DNA of 64,000 bases. It comes from Bradyrhizobium sp. SRS-191. Its GTDB lineage: Bacteria; Pseudomonadota; Alphaproteobacteria; Rhizobiales; Xanthobacteraceae. The position numbers and the translations under genes were made by a program. The stretch covers positions 62,001-126,000 of the forward strand of contig NZ_JANBVS010000018.1 in NCBI RefSeq assembly GCF_024586915.1, written 5' to 3'. Shown here piece after piece: positions 34,517 through 43,676 of this stretch (position 1 is its first letter; each line of letters opens with the position of its first letter). The notes below the pieces were generated by a model. The model was not told the origin of the DNA. It ran no database searches and saw nothing but the letters and a program-made list of their open reading frames with translations.

Positions 34517-35827
34517 ATGGCCGCGCCCATGACGCTCACGAGCAAATCCCGCGCAAGCACCACGCCGACGCCGAAGGGCGCCTGGAAGATCACCTTCCTG
34601 CTGTTCCTGTTCATGCTGGTGAACTTCGCCGACAAGATCGTCGTCGGGCTCGCCGGCGTCCCGATCATGACCGAGCTCAATCTCACCGCCGAGCAGTTCG
34701 GCCTGCTCGGCTCGTCCTTCTTCTTCCTGTTCTCGATCTCCGCCATCGTGGTCGGCTTCGTCGTGAACAAGGTGCCGACCCGCTGGGTGCTGTTGGTGCT
34801 GGCGCTGATCTGGGCGGTGGCGCAATTCCCGATGGTCGGCACCATCGGCTTCACCACGCTGCTGATCTGCCGGATCGTCCTCGGCGCCGGTGAAGGGCCC
34901 GCGGCGTCGGTCGCCGTCCACGCGGTCTACAAGTGGTTTCCCGACGAGAAGCGGGCGATGCCCACGGCGATCCTCTCGCAGGGCTCTGCCTTCGGCGTGA
35001 TTCTGGCCGTGCCTGCGCTGAACTTCATCATCGTCAGCTACGGCTGGCACTATGCCTTCGGCGCGCTCGGCGTGGTCGGGCTGATGTGGAGCGCGGCGTG
35101 GCTTTGGCTTGGCCGGGAAGGGCCGCTGGCCGAGGTCGAGTCCGCCGCCTTGCGCGAGCAGCGCGTGCCCTATCTGCAGCTGCTGACGTCGCGCACCTTC
35201 GTCGGTTGCGTCGCCGCGACCTTCGGCGCCTATTGGGCGCTGTCGCTCGGGCTGACCTGGTTCACGCCATTCCTGGTCAAGGGGCTCGGTTTCTCGCAAG
35301 CGCAGGCCGGCTTCATCTCGATTCTGCCCTGGATCTTCGGCGCCTGCGTCGTGCTGACCACGGGCTTCGTGTCACAGATGCTGATGGCGCGCGGCCTCTC
35401 CACGCGCATGGCGCGCGGCGTGCTCGGCGCCACGCCGCTCGTGATCGGCGGCGGTCTGATGGCGGCGATGGCGCATGTCGACGGCGCGGCGCCGCGGATC
35501 GCGTTGCTGGTGGTCGGATCGGGCTTGTGCGGATCGATCTACGTCGTCTGTCCGCCGATGATCGGTGAGTTCACACCGGTGGCGCAGCGCGGCGCGGTCA
35601 TGGCGATCTACGGCGCGCTGTACACGCTCGCGGGCATCATTGCGCCGGTCGTGATGGGCAAGATGATCCAGGCCTCGGGCAGCATGGTCGAAGGCTACAT
35701 GTCCGGCTTCACCATCAACGCGGTGATCATGGTGATCTCCGGCCTGCTCGGCCTGGCACTGCTCTGGCCGAACAGCGAACGCGCCCGCCTGCAGGCGCAT
35801 CAGGCTGTCGCGCCGGAGTTTGCGTGA
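34517..35827 (+). CDS. MFS transporter (anion:cation symporter-like)
   Basis: A 436-residue carrier with about 12 membrane helices. After a polar N-terminus, TM1 carries LVNFADKIVVGLAG, a pattern of the ACS/phthalate-permease branch. The loop motif RIVLGAGEGPAASVAVHAVYKWF, which in this branch precedes TM5, is clear. ATG 34517 has GGGGAAGG upstream. Such carriers import organic anions such as sugar acids, phthalates or hydroxyacids. It is divergent from the ABC operon and converges on the amidohydrolase gene with a family B repeat between. The substrate is not predictable. Confidence 0.88.
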   Translation: MAAPMTLTSKSRASTTPTPKGAWKITFLLFLFMLVNFADKIVVGLAGVPIMTELNLTAEQFGLLGSSFFFLFSISAIVVGFVVNKVPTRWVLLVLALIWAVAQFPMVGTIGFTTLLICRIVLGAGEGPAASVAVHAVYKWFPDEKRAMPTAILSQGSAFGVILAVPALNFIIVSYGWHYAFGALGVVGLMWSAAWLWLGREGPLAEVESAALREQRVPYLQLLTSRTFVGCVAATFGAYWALSLGLTWFTPFLVKGLGFSQAQAGFISILPWIFGACVVLTTGFVSQMLMARGLSTRMARGVLGATPLVIGGGLMAAMAHVDGAAPRIALLVVGSGLCGSIYVVCPPMIGEFTPVAQRGAVMAIYGALYTLAGIIAPVVMGKMIQASGSMVEGYMSGFTINAVIMVISGLLGLALLWPNSERARLQAHQAVAPEFA

Positions 35828-35918
35828 TAGCGGGGAGCGCAACGCGAGCTGCCGGCACTCTGATCTTCGCGGCTCCAAGCGCCGCATGGCTTTGTCCGAT
35901 GCGCGCCACACATTCGGT

Positions 35919-36059
35919 GTCGTCCCGGCCTCGCGCCGGGACCCATAGCCACCATTGGTAGTTTGCTGGGCGAGGTGGGACGGCGTTCGTGCCTAAAGCA
36001 ACTTCCTGGGGGTATGGGTCCCGGATCGGCGCGCGCGTTGCGCGCTTGTCCGGGACGAC
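35919..36059. repeat. Palindromic intergenic repeat, family B copy 3
   Basis: The left arm gtcgtcccggcctcgcgccgg and the right arm ending ttgtccgggacgac enclose the shared tatgggtcccgg block. It sits between convergent MFS and amidohydrolase genes. Confidence 0.88.
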
Positions 36060-36102
36060 ACCGAGGATGTCGCTGGCGTCTCAAGGCATGGCGACGACGG
36101 CC

Positions 36103-37821
36103 CTATTGTACGCCAGCCCGCGCCCCCCTCACCAGCCGTCCCGGCCGCGCGCCGGTGGCTTCGCCGTGGCGGCGCGTGACCACGCCGGACACGATCGTCG
36201 CCTCATAGCCGTCCACCTCCTGCATCAGCCGGCGGCCACCGACTGGCAGGTCGTAATGCACCTTGGGCGGATGCAGGTGCAGCCGGTCGTAGTCGATGAC
36301 GTTGATATCAGCCTTGTAGCCGGGAGCGATCAGGCCGCGATCGTCGAGGCCGACGGAGAGTGCGGTCTTGCGCGACTGCGCCGCGACCACGAAGGGGATG
36401 GACAGCTTGTCGCCGCGCTTGCGGTCGCGCGTCCAATGCGTCAGCAGATAGGTCGGAAAGCTGGCGTCGCAGATGATGCCGCAATGCGCGCCGCCGTCGC
36501 TGAGGCCCGGCACGCTTCTGGGGTCGCGCAGCATCTCGTAGGTGGCGTCGAGATTGCCGTCCGAATAGTTGAGGAACGGCACGTAGAGCATGCCACGCCC
36601 GCCCTCCGTGAGCATCGCGTCATAGGCCAGCTCCTCCGGCCGGCAGCCGCGCGCGCGGGCCTGGGAACCGAGCGATTGCTCCGGCGGCTGCTCGTAATCA
36701 GGCGGATCGCCGAGCAGGTACATCTTGTCGTAGTTCGGCTTGAAGAAAAGCGGATCGTCGGTCGCGCTGGCCTGCTCGCTGAGGATCGCCGCGCGCACCT
36801 GCGGGTCGCGCATCCGCGTGACGCGCTCTGCGAGCGGGAGATGCGCGATCGCCTGGTAGCTCGGATGCGTCTGCAGCGGATTGCGCGACAATTCGAGCCC
36901 GAGCAGCAGACCGACCGGGCGCGCCGCGATCTGCGCCGTCACCGACAGGCCGCGCTCAGCAGCCGCGTTGATCTCCGCGAGCGTCTGCCGCCAGCGCTGC
37001 GGCGCACGGTCGTTCTGCGTAACCGAGAACGAGATCGGGCACTTCGTCTGCTCGGCGATCCGCAGCATCATCGGCAGGTCTTCGTGGATGGTCGAGATGT
37101 CCAGCACGAATTGCAGCACGCTGCGGCCCGCGCCGTGCATCGCGCTTGCGATGGTCGTCAGCTCGTCCTCGCCGGCCTTTAGGGTCGGCGTGTAGTCGCC
37201 GGTCGATGTCCGGTGATTGAGCGTGCGCGAGGTGGAAAAGCCGAGTGCGCCGGACTTGACGGCATCGCGTGCTAGCGCGGCCATCGCGCGATTGTCGTCG
37301 GCCGTGGCCGGATCGCGCCGCGCGCCGCGCTCGCCCATCACATAGACGCGCAACGCCGCATGCGGCAGCTGCGCGCCGATGTCGAGATCGAAATTGCGCC
37401 GGCCCAGCCACTCCATGTAGTCCGGAAAGCTTTCCCATTCCCAGGGAATGCCGGCCTCGAGCACCGGCTCGGGAATGTCCTCGACACCCTCCATCAGCTG
37501 GATCAGCCGCTGGTGATCGGCCGGCCGGCACGGCGCGAAACCGACGCCGCAATTGCCCATGATCGCGGTCGTGACGCCGTTCTGCGAGGAGGGCGAGATG
37601 TCGTGGCTCCAGGTGACCTGGCCGTCATAATGGGTGTGGACGTCGACGAATCCGGGCGTGACGAGCTTGCCGCGCGCGTCGATTTCCTCGCGGCCGGAGA
37701 TGGCGACCTTGCCGACCGCGACGATGCGGCCGTCGGCGATCGCGACATCGGCCTCATAGAGCTCGCCGCCCGAACCATCGGCAACGGTCCCGCCGCGAAT
37801 CACGAGATCAGGCTGCGTCAT
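36103..37821 (-). CDS. Amidohydrolase of the N-acyl-D-amino-acid deacylase type
   Basis: A 572-residue metal-dependent hydrolase. The N-terminal beta-sandwich start DLVIRGGTVADGSG, the first metal pair in DVHTHYDGQ (about 61-69), the bridging Cys region MGNCGVGFAP (about 90-98), the later SVTQND segment and the catalytic Asp in LSDGGAHCGI fit D-aminoacylase-like enzymes, which cut N-acyl groups from D-amino acids or related amides. The length is longer than classical D-aminoacylase (about 480), as in many proteobacterial homologues. ATG 37821. The enzyme is cytoplasmic (no signal peptide). The nearby MFS genes could bring in its substrate; this is only positional. Confidence 0.86.
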   Translation of the reverse strand: MTQPDLVIRGGTVADGSGGELYEADVAIADGRIVAVGKVAISGREEIDARGKLVTPGFVDVHTHYDGQVTWSHDISPSSQNGVTTAIMGNCGVGFAPCRPADHQRLIQLMEGVEDIPEPVLEAGIPWEWESFPDYMEWLGRRNFDLDIGAQLPHAALRVYVMGERGARRDPATADDNRAMAALARDAVKSGALGFSTSRTLNHRTSTGDYTPTLKAGEDELTTIASAMHGAGRSVLQFVLDISTIHEDLPMMLRIAEQTKCPISFSVTQNDRAPQRWRQTLAEINAAAERGLSVTAQIAARPVGLLLGLELSRNPLQTHPSYQAIAHLPLAERVTRMRDPQVRAAILSEQASATDDPLFFKPNYDKMYLLGDPPDYEQPPEQSLGSQARARGCRPEELAYDAMLTEGGRGMLYVPFLNYSDGNLDATYEMLRDPRSVPGLSDGGAHCGIICDASFPTYLLTHWTRDRKRGDKLSIPFVVAAQSRKTALSVGLDDRGLIAPGYKADINVIDYDRLHLHPPKVHYDLPVGGRRLMQEVDGYEATIVSGVVTRRHGEATGARPGRLVRGARAGVQ

Positions 37822-37960
37822 GGCGTGTCTTCCCCGGATATGTTGTTGTTGGGGGCATCATCGGCCAGCAGGCGATGATGTCAACACGCGGGACGTGAGG
37901 GCAGCGTTGCGACAGCAGCCGATGGGAGTAAGCCGCAGCCATCGCGGTGCCGATGACTGC

Positions 37961-38119
37961 GCCCTCTCCCCTTGTGGGAGAGGGCATGCATGAGGGTTCG
38001 GCAAGCTCGGTTGGGTGAGGGGTATGTCTCCACGAGCGCCGCGTTCGGATAGATACCCCTCACCCAACCGAGCAATTGGATGAGCCGGTGATGCCCTCTC
38101 CCGCAAGGGGAGAGGGCGC
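37961..38119. repeat. Palindromic intergenic repeat, family D copy
   Basis: The left side gccctctccccttgtgggagagggc is itself a hairpin, and the right side gccctctcccgcaaggggagagggc is another. Between them are complementary blocks ggttgggtgaggggtat and atacccctcacccaacc. It lies between the start of the amidohydrolase gene and the stop of the MFS gene, both minus strand. Confidence 0.85.
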
Positions 38120-38157
38120 TGCATCTGGCAGCGCTGACGAACTAACAATCGGTTGTC

Positions 38158-38245
38158 CGTAGGGCGGGCAAAGCGAAGCGTGCCCACCGTTCACGGCGGC
38201 GGTCTGAGTGACAATGGTGGGCACGCTTCGCTTTGCCCACCCTAC
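38158..38245. repeat. Palindromic intergenic repeat, family G
   Basis: The arms gtagggcgggcaaagcgaag then cgtgcccaccgt, and their complement gtgggcacgcttcgctttgcc then caccctac, give a nearly perfect long hairpin with a loop of about 20 nt. Its right arm ends about 8 bp from the MFS stop at 38254 and could act as the 3' end structure of that gene. Confidence 0.85.
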
Positions 38246-38253
38246 GACGATAA

Positions 38254-39477
38254 CTACGCCGTCTTCTTCTTCGGTTCGGTGAAGAACGCCAGCACGATGG
38301 TCAGCAGCATGAACACGACGGACGCGCCGAACACCCAGCGCGGCGCGTTCATGTCCATGATCCAGCCGAACAGCAGCGGGCTGACCACGCCGGCGAAGTT
38401 GAAGCCGGTGGAGACGATGCCGAAGGCGCGGCCGGCGGCGCCGGCGGGAGCGGCGTTGCGGACCAGCATGTCGCGCGACGGCGCGATGACGCCGCTCATG
38501 AAGCCGGCGGTCAGCATGATCGCGACCAGCAGCACGGGATGCAGGCTGACGAAGGTGATGATCAGCACAAGGACGGCGTTGATCGCGTAGGCGACTGCTG
38601 CAACCAGATTGTGATGCCGGATGCGATCGGCGAGCTGGCCGCCGGCGAGCACGCCGACCGCGCTGGCGCCGAGGAAGGCAGTGAGCGCGATGTTGGCGGT
38701 CGAGAACGAGATGCCGTAGCCGTTCATGAAGGCGACGACGCCGAAAGAGGAGATGCCGGCGTTGGACAGGCTGAGCAGCATGAAGAACACGGTCAGCAGC
38801 ATCAGCATCGGCGTCAGCAGGCTCGGCTGCTTGACCCTGGTGCCGTCGGCCTTGGTCTGGTGCGGATGCGGCGGCACCTCCGGCACGTTGCCGACGAGCA
38901 GCAGCAGCGCCGCGAGCGGCCCGACGAAGCCGGCCGCGATCAGCGCGCCGGAGCCGCCGACGGTGGTGACCAGCGCCGCCATCACGGCCGGTGCGACCGC
39001 GCCGCCGAGATAGCCGGCGAAGGTGTGCACGCCGAACGCACGGCCCATCCGGCTCTCTTCCATATGCGCCGACAGCAGCGCGTAGTCGGAGGGGTGATAG
39101 ACCGCGTTCGCAAGGCCGAGCAGCACCGCCGAGACGACGAGGCTGGTATAGGTGAGGTAGACGCCGAGCATCGCGAGCGAGAGACCGCCGAGCGTCAGGC
39201 CGAGCAGCAGGATGCGGCGCGCGCCGGCGCGGTCGACGAGATAGCCCACCGGGGCCTGGGTCAGCGCCGAGACGACTGCGAACACGGTCAGCGGAAAGCC
39301 GAGCTCGATATAGCCGACGCCGAGCTTCTCCTTCAGGTAGGGAAACAGCATCGGCAGCACCAGCATGTGCAGGTGGCTGACCCAATGCGCCAGCGAGACC
39401 AGCGCCAAGGTGCGCAGCGAAGAGGCGGCCCGGACCGGAGCGGCGGGGTGTTGCGATGCGGCGAGAACGTCAGCCAT
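38254..39477 (-). CDS. MFS transporter (fosmidomycin-resistance/Fsr-like)
   Basis: A 407-residue carrier with about 12 membrane segments. Motifs such as VSLAHWVSHLHMLVLPMLFP (TM1), VGYLVDRAGARRILLLG (motif A-like loop) and GLANAVYHPSDYALLS (TM4) fit the Fsr-like branch. A charged central loop (PHPHQTKADGTRVK) separates the two halves. ATG 39477 was used. Members are often drug or metabolite exporters, but many are unassigned. It is flanked on both sides by repeat-rich gene-free DNA and has no clear operon partner. Confidence 0.87.
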   Translation of the reverse strand: MADVLAASQHPAAPVRAASSLRTLALVSLAHWVSHLHMLVLPMLFPYLKEKLGVGYIELGFPLTVFAVVSALTQAPVGYLVDRAGARRILLLGLTLGGLSLAMLGVYLTYTSLVVSAVLLGLANAVYHPSDYALLSAHMEESRMGRAFGVHTFAGYLGGAVAPAVMAALVTTVGGSGALIAAGFVGPLAALLLLVGNVPEVPPHPHQTKADGTRVKQPSLLTPMLMLLTVFFMLLSLSNAGISSFGVVAFMNGYGISFSTANIALTAFLGASAVGVLAGGQLADRIRHHNLVAAVAYAINAVLVLIITFVSLHPVLLVAIMLTAGFMSGVIAPSRDMLVRNAAPAGAAGRAFGIVSTGFNFAGVVSPLLFGWIMDMNAPRWVFGASVVFMLLTIVLAFFTEPKKKTA

Positions 39478-39898
39478 GCTCGATCCGTGTGGCTCCGGGC
39501 GTCAGTGATGAAACTGGAGAGCGCGTTGCCGGCAAACCGCCGGGACTCCCGCAATGAGGGCGCGCGACACAACGCCACACTATCGGATTGCGGTTCATTG
39601 TCCATGAACGCAGGCGCATGGCACCTGCGCGGACGGGCCGGCGGATGGGGCTACGGTGATGCTTAAGCCCGGCCTCCGGCCGTCGTGCATGGTGAGGCTC
39701 GGTGGCGCCACATCCAACAGTGTCGTCCCCGCGAAAGCGGGGACCCATAACCACCGTTGCCCGTGGCGAGATGCGATGCCGCTCCAGCGTGCTCAGGCCG
39801 TGCCTGCGGTGGTTATGGGTCCCCGCGTTCGCGGGGACGACAGCTGAGATTGACGCAGCTCCTGGGCACGTCGGCCAGCCAAACGAGGCTACTTACCC
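39478..39898. other. Gene-free stretch carrying family B repeat copy 4 (39722-39841)
   Basis: The repeat has arms tgtcgtccccgcgaaagcgg and cgcgttcgcggggacgaca with inner cccataaccacc / ggttatgggt. It is the only copy of family B here not between convergent genes; it lies between the MFS start and the soxB stop, both minus strand. The left part (39478-39721) should hold the MFS promoter; nothing else is evident. Confidence 0.75.
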
Positions 39899-41647
39899 TC
39901 ACGACTGCGACGCAAACCCCGGATTGCCGTCGACGCCGGAGAGCGTGACCTTGTTGGTTCCCGTCAGCACCAGCTGGCCGTTGCGCAGGTGGTTGGCGAC
40001 GACGTCCCACACCGGCTTGCCGTCCTGCGCGTTCATCGAGGCCCAGCCTGCGACCTTGTAGGTCTTGTGGGCCTGCAACGGATGGCCGTCGTCGCGCGTG
40101 AGGTCGGTGATGCGGCGGCCGATCGGCTCCGACGGTGCGCAGCGATAGGAGAAGCCCCCGGTGCGGACCATATCGCCGCCCTGCTGCAGATAGGGATCGG
40201 CATTGAAAAGGTTGTCGCAGACGTCCTCGAGCACGTTCTTGATGTCGGCGCCGGTCATCCGCTGCACGTAGGTTTCCGGGTAAGTGATCGCGGTCTGCGC
40301 CAGCACGTCCTCCAGCATGATCGACTGGCCGGCGAGCACGGAGGGGCCCCAGCGGAAGCCCGGCGACAGCGCGAGCTCGGCATCGAGCTCACGGCGCAGC
40401 GCGGCGCAGATCAGGTCGTCGGTGGTGCCTTCGAAATTGCCGCGGCGATACAGCAGCCGGTCGGAGGTCGCGAGCTTCTCGCTCCAGGCCGCGACCTGCG
40501 GCTGTTGCGTCTGGTCGATCAGCGCCTGCATCGCCGGATCCGGCTTCAGAAGCTCCGAATAGACCGGCAGCAGCCGGTAGCGCGCATCTGCGATGCGGCC
40601 CTTGCCGACGTCGAGATCGAGCACGCCGACGAATTTGCCGTTCGAGCCGGCATTGGTCACCAGCGTCGTGCCCTTGGCGTTGCTGACGGCGACCGGCTGC
40701 GGGATCGCGTCATGGGTGTGGCCGCCGAGGATCACGTCGATGCCGGTGACGCGGCTTGCGAGCTTGAGGTCGACATCCATGCCGTTGTGCGACAGCAGGA
40801 TCACCGCATCGACCTTGTCGGCGCCGCGCAGGGCATCGACCAGCTTCTGCAGCTCCTCCTCGCGGATGCCGAACGTCCAGTCCGGCGTGAAGCGGCGCGG
40901 ATGGGCGATCGGCACGTAGGGGAAGGCCTGGCCGATGATGGCGATGCGCGCGCCGCCGATCTCCTTGATGGTCGCCGGCTTGAACACCCGGCCCGATCCG
41001 CGGTCGAACGCCTTGGCGTCGTTGAACGCGGCCTCCTCGGTCAGGAACACGTTCTGCGCCAGGAACTCGCCCTTGAAACGCGCGAGGTTGGCGCGTAGCG
41101 CCTCCTCGCCATAGGTGAATTCCCAATGCCCGGTCATCGCGTCGATGCCGAGCAGATTGGCCGCGCTGACCATGTCGGCGCCGCGCATCGCGTTGGCGAG
41201 CCCGGTGCCCTGCCAGAGATCGCCGCCGTCGAGCAGCAGCGAGCGATGGTCGCCGGCATCCGTGCGCAGCTTGTCGATCAGCGTCTTCAGTTGCGCGAAG
41301 CCGCCCATCTTGCCGAACCGGCCGGCGAATTTCTCGAACTCGAACGAGGTGAAGGCATAGGCCTCGGCGCTGTCGGGGCGGATGCCGTAACGGTCGAGGA
41401 AGGCGCGCTCGACCAGATGCGGCGGCTTGCCCCACATCTCGCCGATGCCGAGATTGACGCTGGGCTCGCGGAAATACACCGGCCGCAGCTGTGCATGCGT
41501 GTCCGTGATGTGCAGGATGCGCGCGTTGCCGAACTTCTCGACGTCGTAGAGGCTGACGGTGTCGGCGGCGCGGGCGTCACGCAGCAGCGCCGGCGCGGCG
41601 AGCACGACGGCACCTGATGCTTTGAGAAAATCCCGGCGCCGAATCAT
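39899..41647 (-). CDS. soxB: Thiosulfohydrolase SoxB
   Basis: A 582-residue periplasmic enzyme that removes the terminal sulfone as sulfate from the SoxY-bound intermediate. A Tat signal (RRRDFLKASGAVVLAAP) is followed by a metallophosphatase-like domain with dimanganese ligands in HITDTHAQ (about 46), LDGGDLWQGTG, MTGHWEF, LLSHNGMDVD and GGHTHDAIPQP, and then a 5'-nucleotidase-type C-terminal domain. The length fits the family. ATG 41647 lies 10 bp after the soxK stop. It is the last gene of the sox operon here; a family B repeat lies beyond its stop. Confidence 0.95.
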   Translation of the reverse strand: MIRRRDFLKASGAVVLAAPALLRDARAADTVSLYDVEKFGNARILHITDTHAQLRPVYFREPSVNLGIGEMWGKPPHLVERAFLDRYGIRPDSAEAYAFTSFEFEKFAGRFGKMGGFAQLKTLIDKLRTDAGDHRSLLLDGGDLWQGTGLANAMRGADMVSAANLLGIDAMTGHWEFTYGEEALRANLARFKGEFLAQNVFLTEEAAFNDAKAFDRGSGRVFKPATIKEIGGARIAIIGQAFPYVPIAHPRRFTPDWTFGIREEELQKLVDALRGADKVDAVILLSHNGMDVDLKLASRVTGIDVILGGHTHDAIPQPVAVSNAKGTTLVTNAGSNGKFVGVLDLDVGKGRIADARYRLLPVYSELLKPDPAMQALIDQTQQPQVAAWSEKLATSDRLLYRRGNFEGTTDDLICAALRRELDAELALSPGFRWGPSVLAGQSIMLEDVLAQTAITYPETYVQRMTGADIKNVLEDVCDNLFNADPYLQQGGDMVRTGGFSYRCAPSEPIGRRITDLTRDDGHPLQAHKTYKVAGWASMNAQDGKPVWDVVANHLRNGQLVLTGTNKVTLSGVDGNPGFASQS

Positions 41648-41657
41648 GCCACGCGTC

Positions 41658-41999
41658 CTACCGGATCTCCATGTCCTTCCAGCGCTGCTTCTCGCTGGTG
41701 GCCTGGACGATCGAGGCCTTGGCGAGCGCCTCGGCCTCCTGCGCCGACTTCAGTGCCTGGTCGAAATTGCCGGACTCCGCCGCCTTCTTCGCAGCATTCA
41801 GTGCGGCCTGGGTCACGGTCCATTGGTTGCGCAGACGTCCGGCTTCCTTGTTGGCGCTCTCGGCCGCCGCGAATGCCGTGATGTAGTCGGCTTCCGACGC
41901 GGCCCGCGCGGAGCCGGCGCAGACCGCAGACACCATCATGGCGAACACGATCTTTTTCATGACGTTTGTTGTTGCGATATGTCTTGCGACATTTCTCAT
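41658..41999 (-). CDS. soxK: SoxAX-binding protein SoxK (SAXB)
   Basis: A small protein of 113 residues from ATG 41999, which overlaps the soxA stop (ATGA) and has GGGAG 7 nt upstream. A second possible start, ATG 41960, begins a clean signal peptide (MKKIVFAMMVSAVCAGSARA). The mature part is a charged Ala-rich helical chain (AESANKEAGRLRNQW, NAAKKAAESGNFDQALKSAQEAEAL). SAXB binds the SoxAX cytochrome and increases its turnover. Position between soxA and soxB and this composition support the call; the family is poorly conserved, so confidence is moderate. Confidence 0.8.
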   Translation of the reverse strand: MRNVARHIATTNVMKKIVFAMMVSAVCAGSARAASEADYITAFAAAESANKEAGRLRNQWTVTQAALNAAKKAAESGNFDQALKSAQEAEALAKASIVQATSEKQRWKDMEIR

Positions 42000-42841
42000 G
42001 GCCGCGCTCCCGGACCTGAAACCGGCAGGCCATTCGACACGTAGGACAGATAGTATTCGAGGTTGCGATACTCGTCCGACTGCGGCTCCAGCGGCACGGC
42101 GCGGGTCTGGCTGTTGCAAGTGACGATGCGGCGGCTGATCGTGCCCATGCCGCTCCATTCGGAGCGGTAGATCGGCATCGCGTTGAGAATGCCGAGCGCC
42201 GGCGCCAGGATCTCGGCGCGGATGCGCTCGCCCGGGCTCTGCACGTGGCAGCTCGCGCAGGAGAAGTTCAGCTGGCCGCGGCGGGTGTAGAAATACTCCT
42301 TGCCCTTCTCATAGGCGTCCAGCGCGCGCGGATCGTCGGGGATCTTGATGTCGAAGCGCTTGCCGCGCGAGGTGAACGCCATGTAGGCGGTCAGCGAGGC
42401 CATCTCGTCCTTGACATAGGAATAGGGCGGCTCGCCATTGGCCTCGCGGCAGCGGTTCAGCGCCAGCTCGAGCGTGATGACCTTGCCTTCCTTGTCGTCG
42501 AAATAAGGATAGTTCTGCCGGATGCCGACGCCGCCATTGGGAAAGCAGTCGGCATAGGTCTTGCCGTTCTTGAACGGCTTGGCGAACATCTCCTTGCCGG
42601 CCTCGAGTGCGAACTCGTAAGGCGGAAACTGCTCCTTCTCCTCCCACTGCCGGCGCATGTCGGCGTTCATCGAATAGGGGCCGTTGACGAAGTCGTCGTA
42701 CGCCACCTTCGGGAACTTCTTGACGAAGTAGTCCTGGAACGCCTTGGCGTCGGCGGCCGGGTTCGGCTTGTCCGCGGCAACTGCGGATGCGCCCAGACCA
42801 AACGCCGCCGTGACTGCGAGGAGCAGGCGCGCCGCGCTCAT
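41996..42841 (-). CDS. soxA: Sulfur-oxidation c-type cytochrome SoxA (monohaem type)
   Basis: A 281-residue protein; together with SoxX it joins thiosulfate to the SoxY cysteine. Signal peptide about 1-22 (ends AVAA). Where dihaem SoxA has a first CxxCH, this protein reads CFPNGG, so that haem is absent. The active haem site is CASCH (about 196) and the persulfide-ligand Cys lies in VTCNSQTR (about 242). ATG 42841 overlaps the soxZ stop by 4 bp. The monohaem form is known from Starkeya and Bradyrhizobium-type sox clusters. The product acts in the periplasm. Confidence 0.93.
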   Translation of the reverse strand: MSAARLLLAVTAAFGLGASAVAADKPNPAADAKAFQDYFVKKFPKVAYDDFVNGPYSMNADMRRQWEEKEQFPPYEFALEAGKEMFAKPFKNGKTYADCFPNGGVGIRQNYPYFDDKEGKVITLELALNRCREANGEPPYSYVKDEMASLTAYMAFTSRGKRFDIKIPDDPRALDAYEKGKEYFYTRRGQLNFSCASCHVQSPGERIRAEILAPALGILNAMPIYRSEWSGMGTISRRIVTCNSQTRAVPLEPQSDEYRNLEYYLSYVSNGLPVSGPGARP

Positions 42842-43149
42842 TGGATCGTCGCCGTCAGGCTGTCGGTCGCGCCCTTGTTGTCGACCCAGCTCACCTTGAG
42901 CTCGTCGCCCTTGGCCGCGCCCTTGAAGCCGAACTTGACGTAGGGATCCTTGGAGACCGCGGTGCCCCAATCCGCCAGGAACACGGTCTTGTCCTTGTGG
43001 GTGAAGGTGATCTGCTGGATGTAGTGCGCCGGGATGATCTCGCCCTTGGCGTCCTTGACCAGGCCGGTATCCATCGGGTGCTGGATGAGCGTCTGCACCT
43101 CGGTGATGTCGCCGTTCAGGATCGCGCGGACGCGAATGCTCGATGCCAT
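42838..43149 (-). CDS. soxZ: Thiosulfate oxidation carrier complex protein SoxZ
   Basis: A 103-residue beta-sandwich protein without a signal peptide; it forms the SoxYZ carrier and is exported with Tat-targeted SoxY. Typical family sequence is seen in SIRVRAILNGDITEVQTLIQHPM (in part) and at the end GDELKVSWVDNKG. ATG 43149 has GGGGAGAG upstream. It is 13 bp downstream of soxY and overlaps soxA by 4 bp, so the three are co-translated. Confidence 0.94.
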   Translation of the reverse strand: MASSIRVRAILNGDITEVQTLIQHPMDTGLVKDAKGEIIPAHYIQQITFTHKDKTVFLADWGTAVSKDPYVKFGFKGAAKGDELKVSWVDNKGATDSLTATIQ

Positions 43150-43162
43150 GGTCGCTCTCCCC

Positions 43163-43657
43163 TTAGCCGCCGCAGCCGCCGACGGTGACCTTCACTTCCT
43201 TTGTCGCGCTGTAGAGCTTGCCGCCGGATTCGACGAGCGCGATGACGCTGGACGTCTTGGCCATCTTCAGCCGGTTCGCCACCGCCGGCACCGTGCCCTC
43301 GGGGATCTTGTAGGATGCCGCGAGCGCGTTCGGGTTCTCGGCGACGATGAAGGAAATCGAGGTGACGTTCGGCAGCGTCGTCGTGACCGCGATCGGCACC
43401 ACGCCGCCGTTCTCGGCGATCTCCGGCGCGTCGAGCTTGATCTTGTCGGACGCCTCGTGGTCGCGGCCGTACAACGCCTTGATCGCGTCGCCGGCGTTCT
43501 TCTGCTTGAAGGCGTCGTCGGGATATTTGTTGTCGTTGGTCGCGGCATAAACCGACGCGGCGTGCAGCACGGCATTGCCGAGGCCGATCAGCGCGACGAG
43601 GCCGGCGCCTTTCAGGAACACGCGGCGGTTGGCCAACGGGCCGGACGAGGCAGTCAT
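43163..43657 (-). CDS. soxY: Thiosulfate oxidation carrier protein SoxY
   Basis: A 164-residue protein that carries the sulfur substrate on a C-terminal cysteine. The N-terminus has a Tat signal, NRRVFLKGAGLVALIGLG, with cleavage near YA-ATN. The mature domain ends VTVGGCGG; the swinging GGCGG arm with its single Cys is the defining feature. The start at ATG 43657 has GGAG 7 nt upstream; a longer frame starting at a TTG (43669) is unlikely. It follows soxX by 19 bp. Confidence 0.95.
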   Translation of the reverse strand: MTASSGPLANRRVFLKGAGLVALIGLGNAVLHAASVYAATNDNKYPDDAFKQKNAGDAIKALYGRDHEASDKIKLDAPEIAENGGVVPIAVTTTLPNVTSISFIVAENPNALAASYKIPEGTVPAVANRLKMAKTSSVIALVESGGKLYSATKEVKVTVGGCGG

Positions 43658-43676
43658 GAGGGTCTCCAAAACGGAA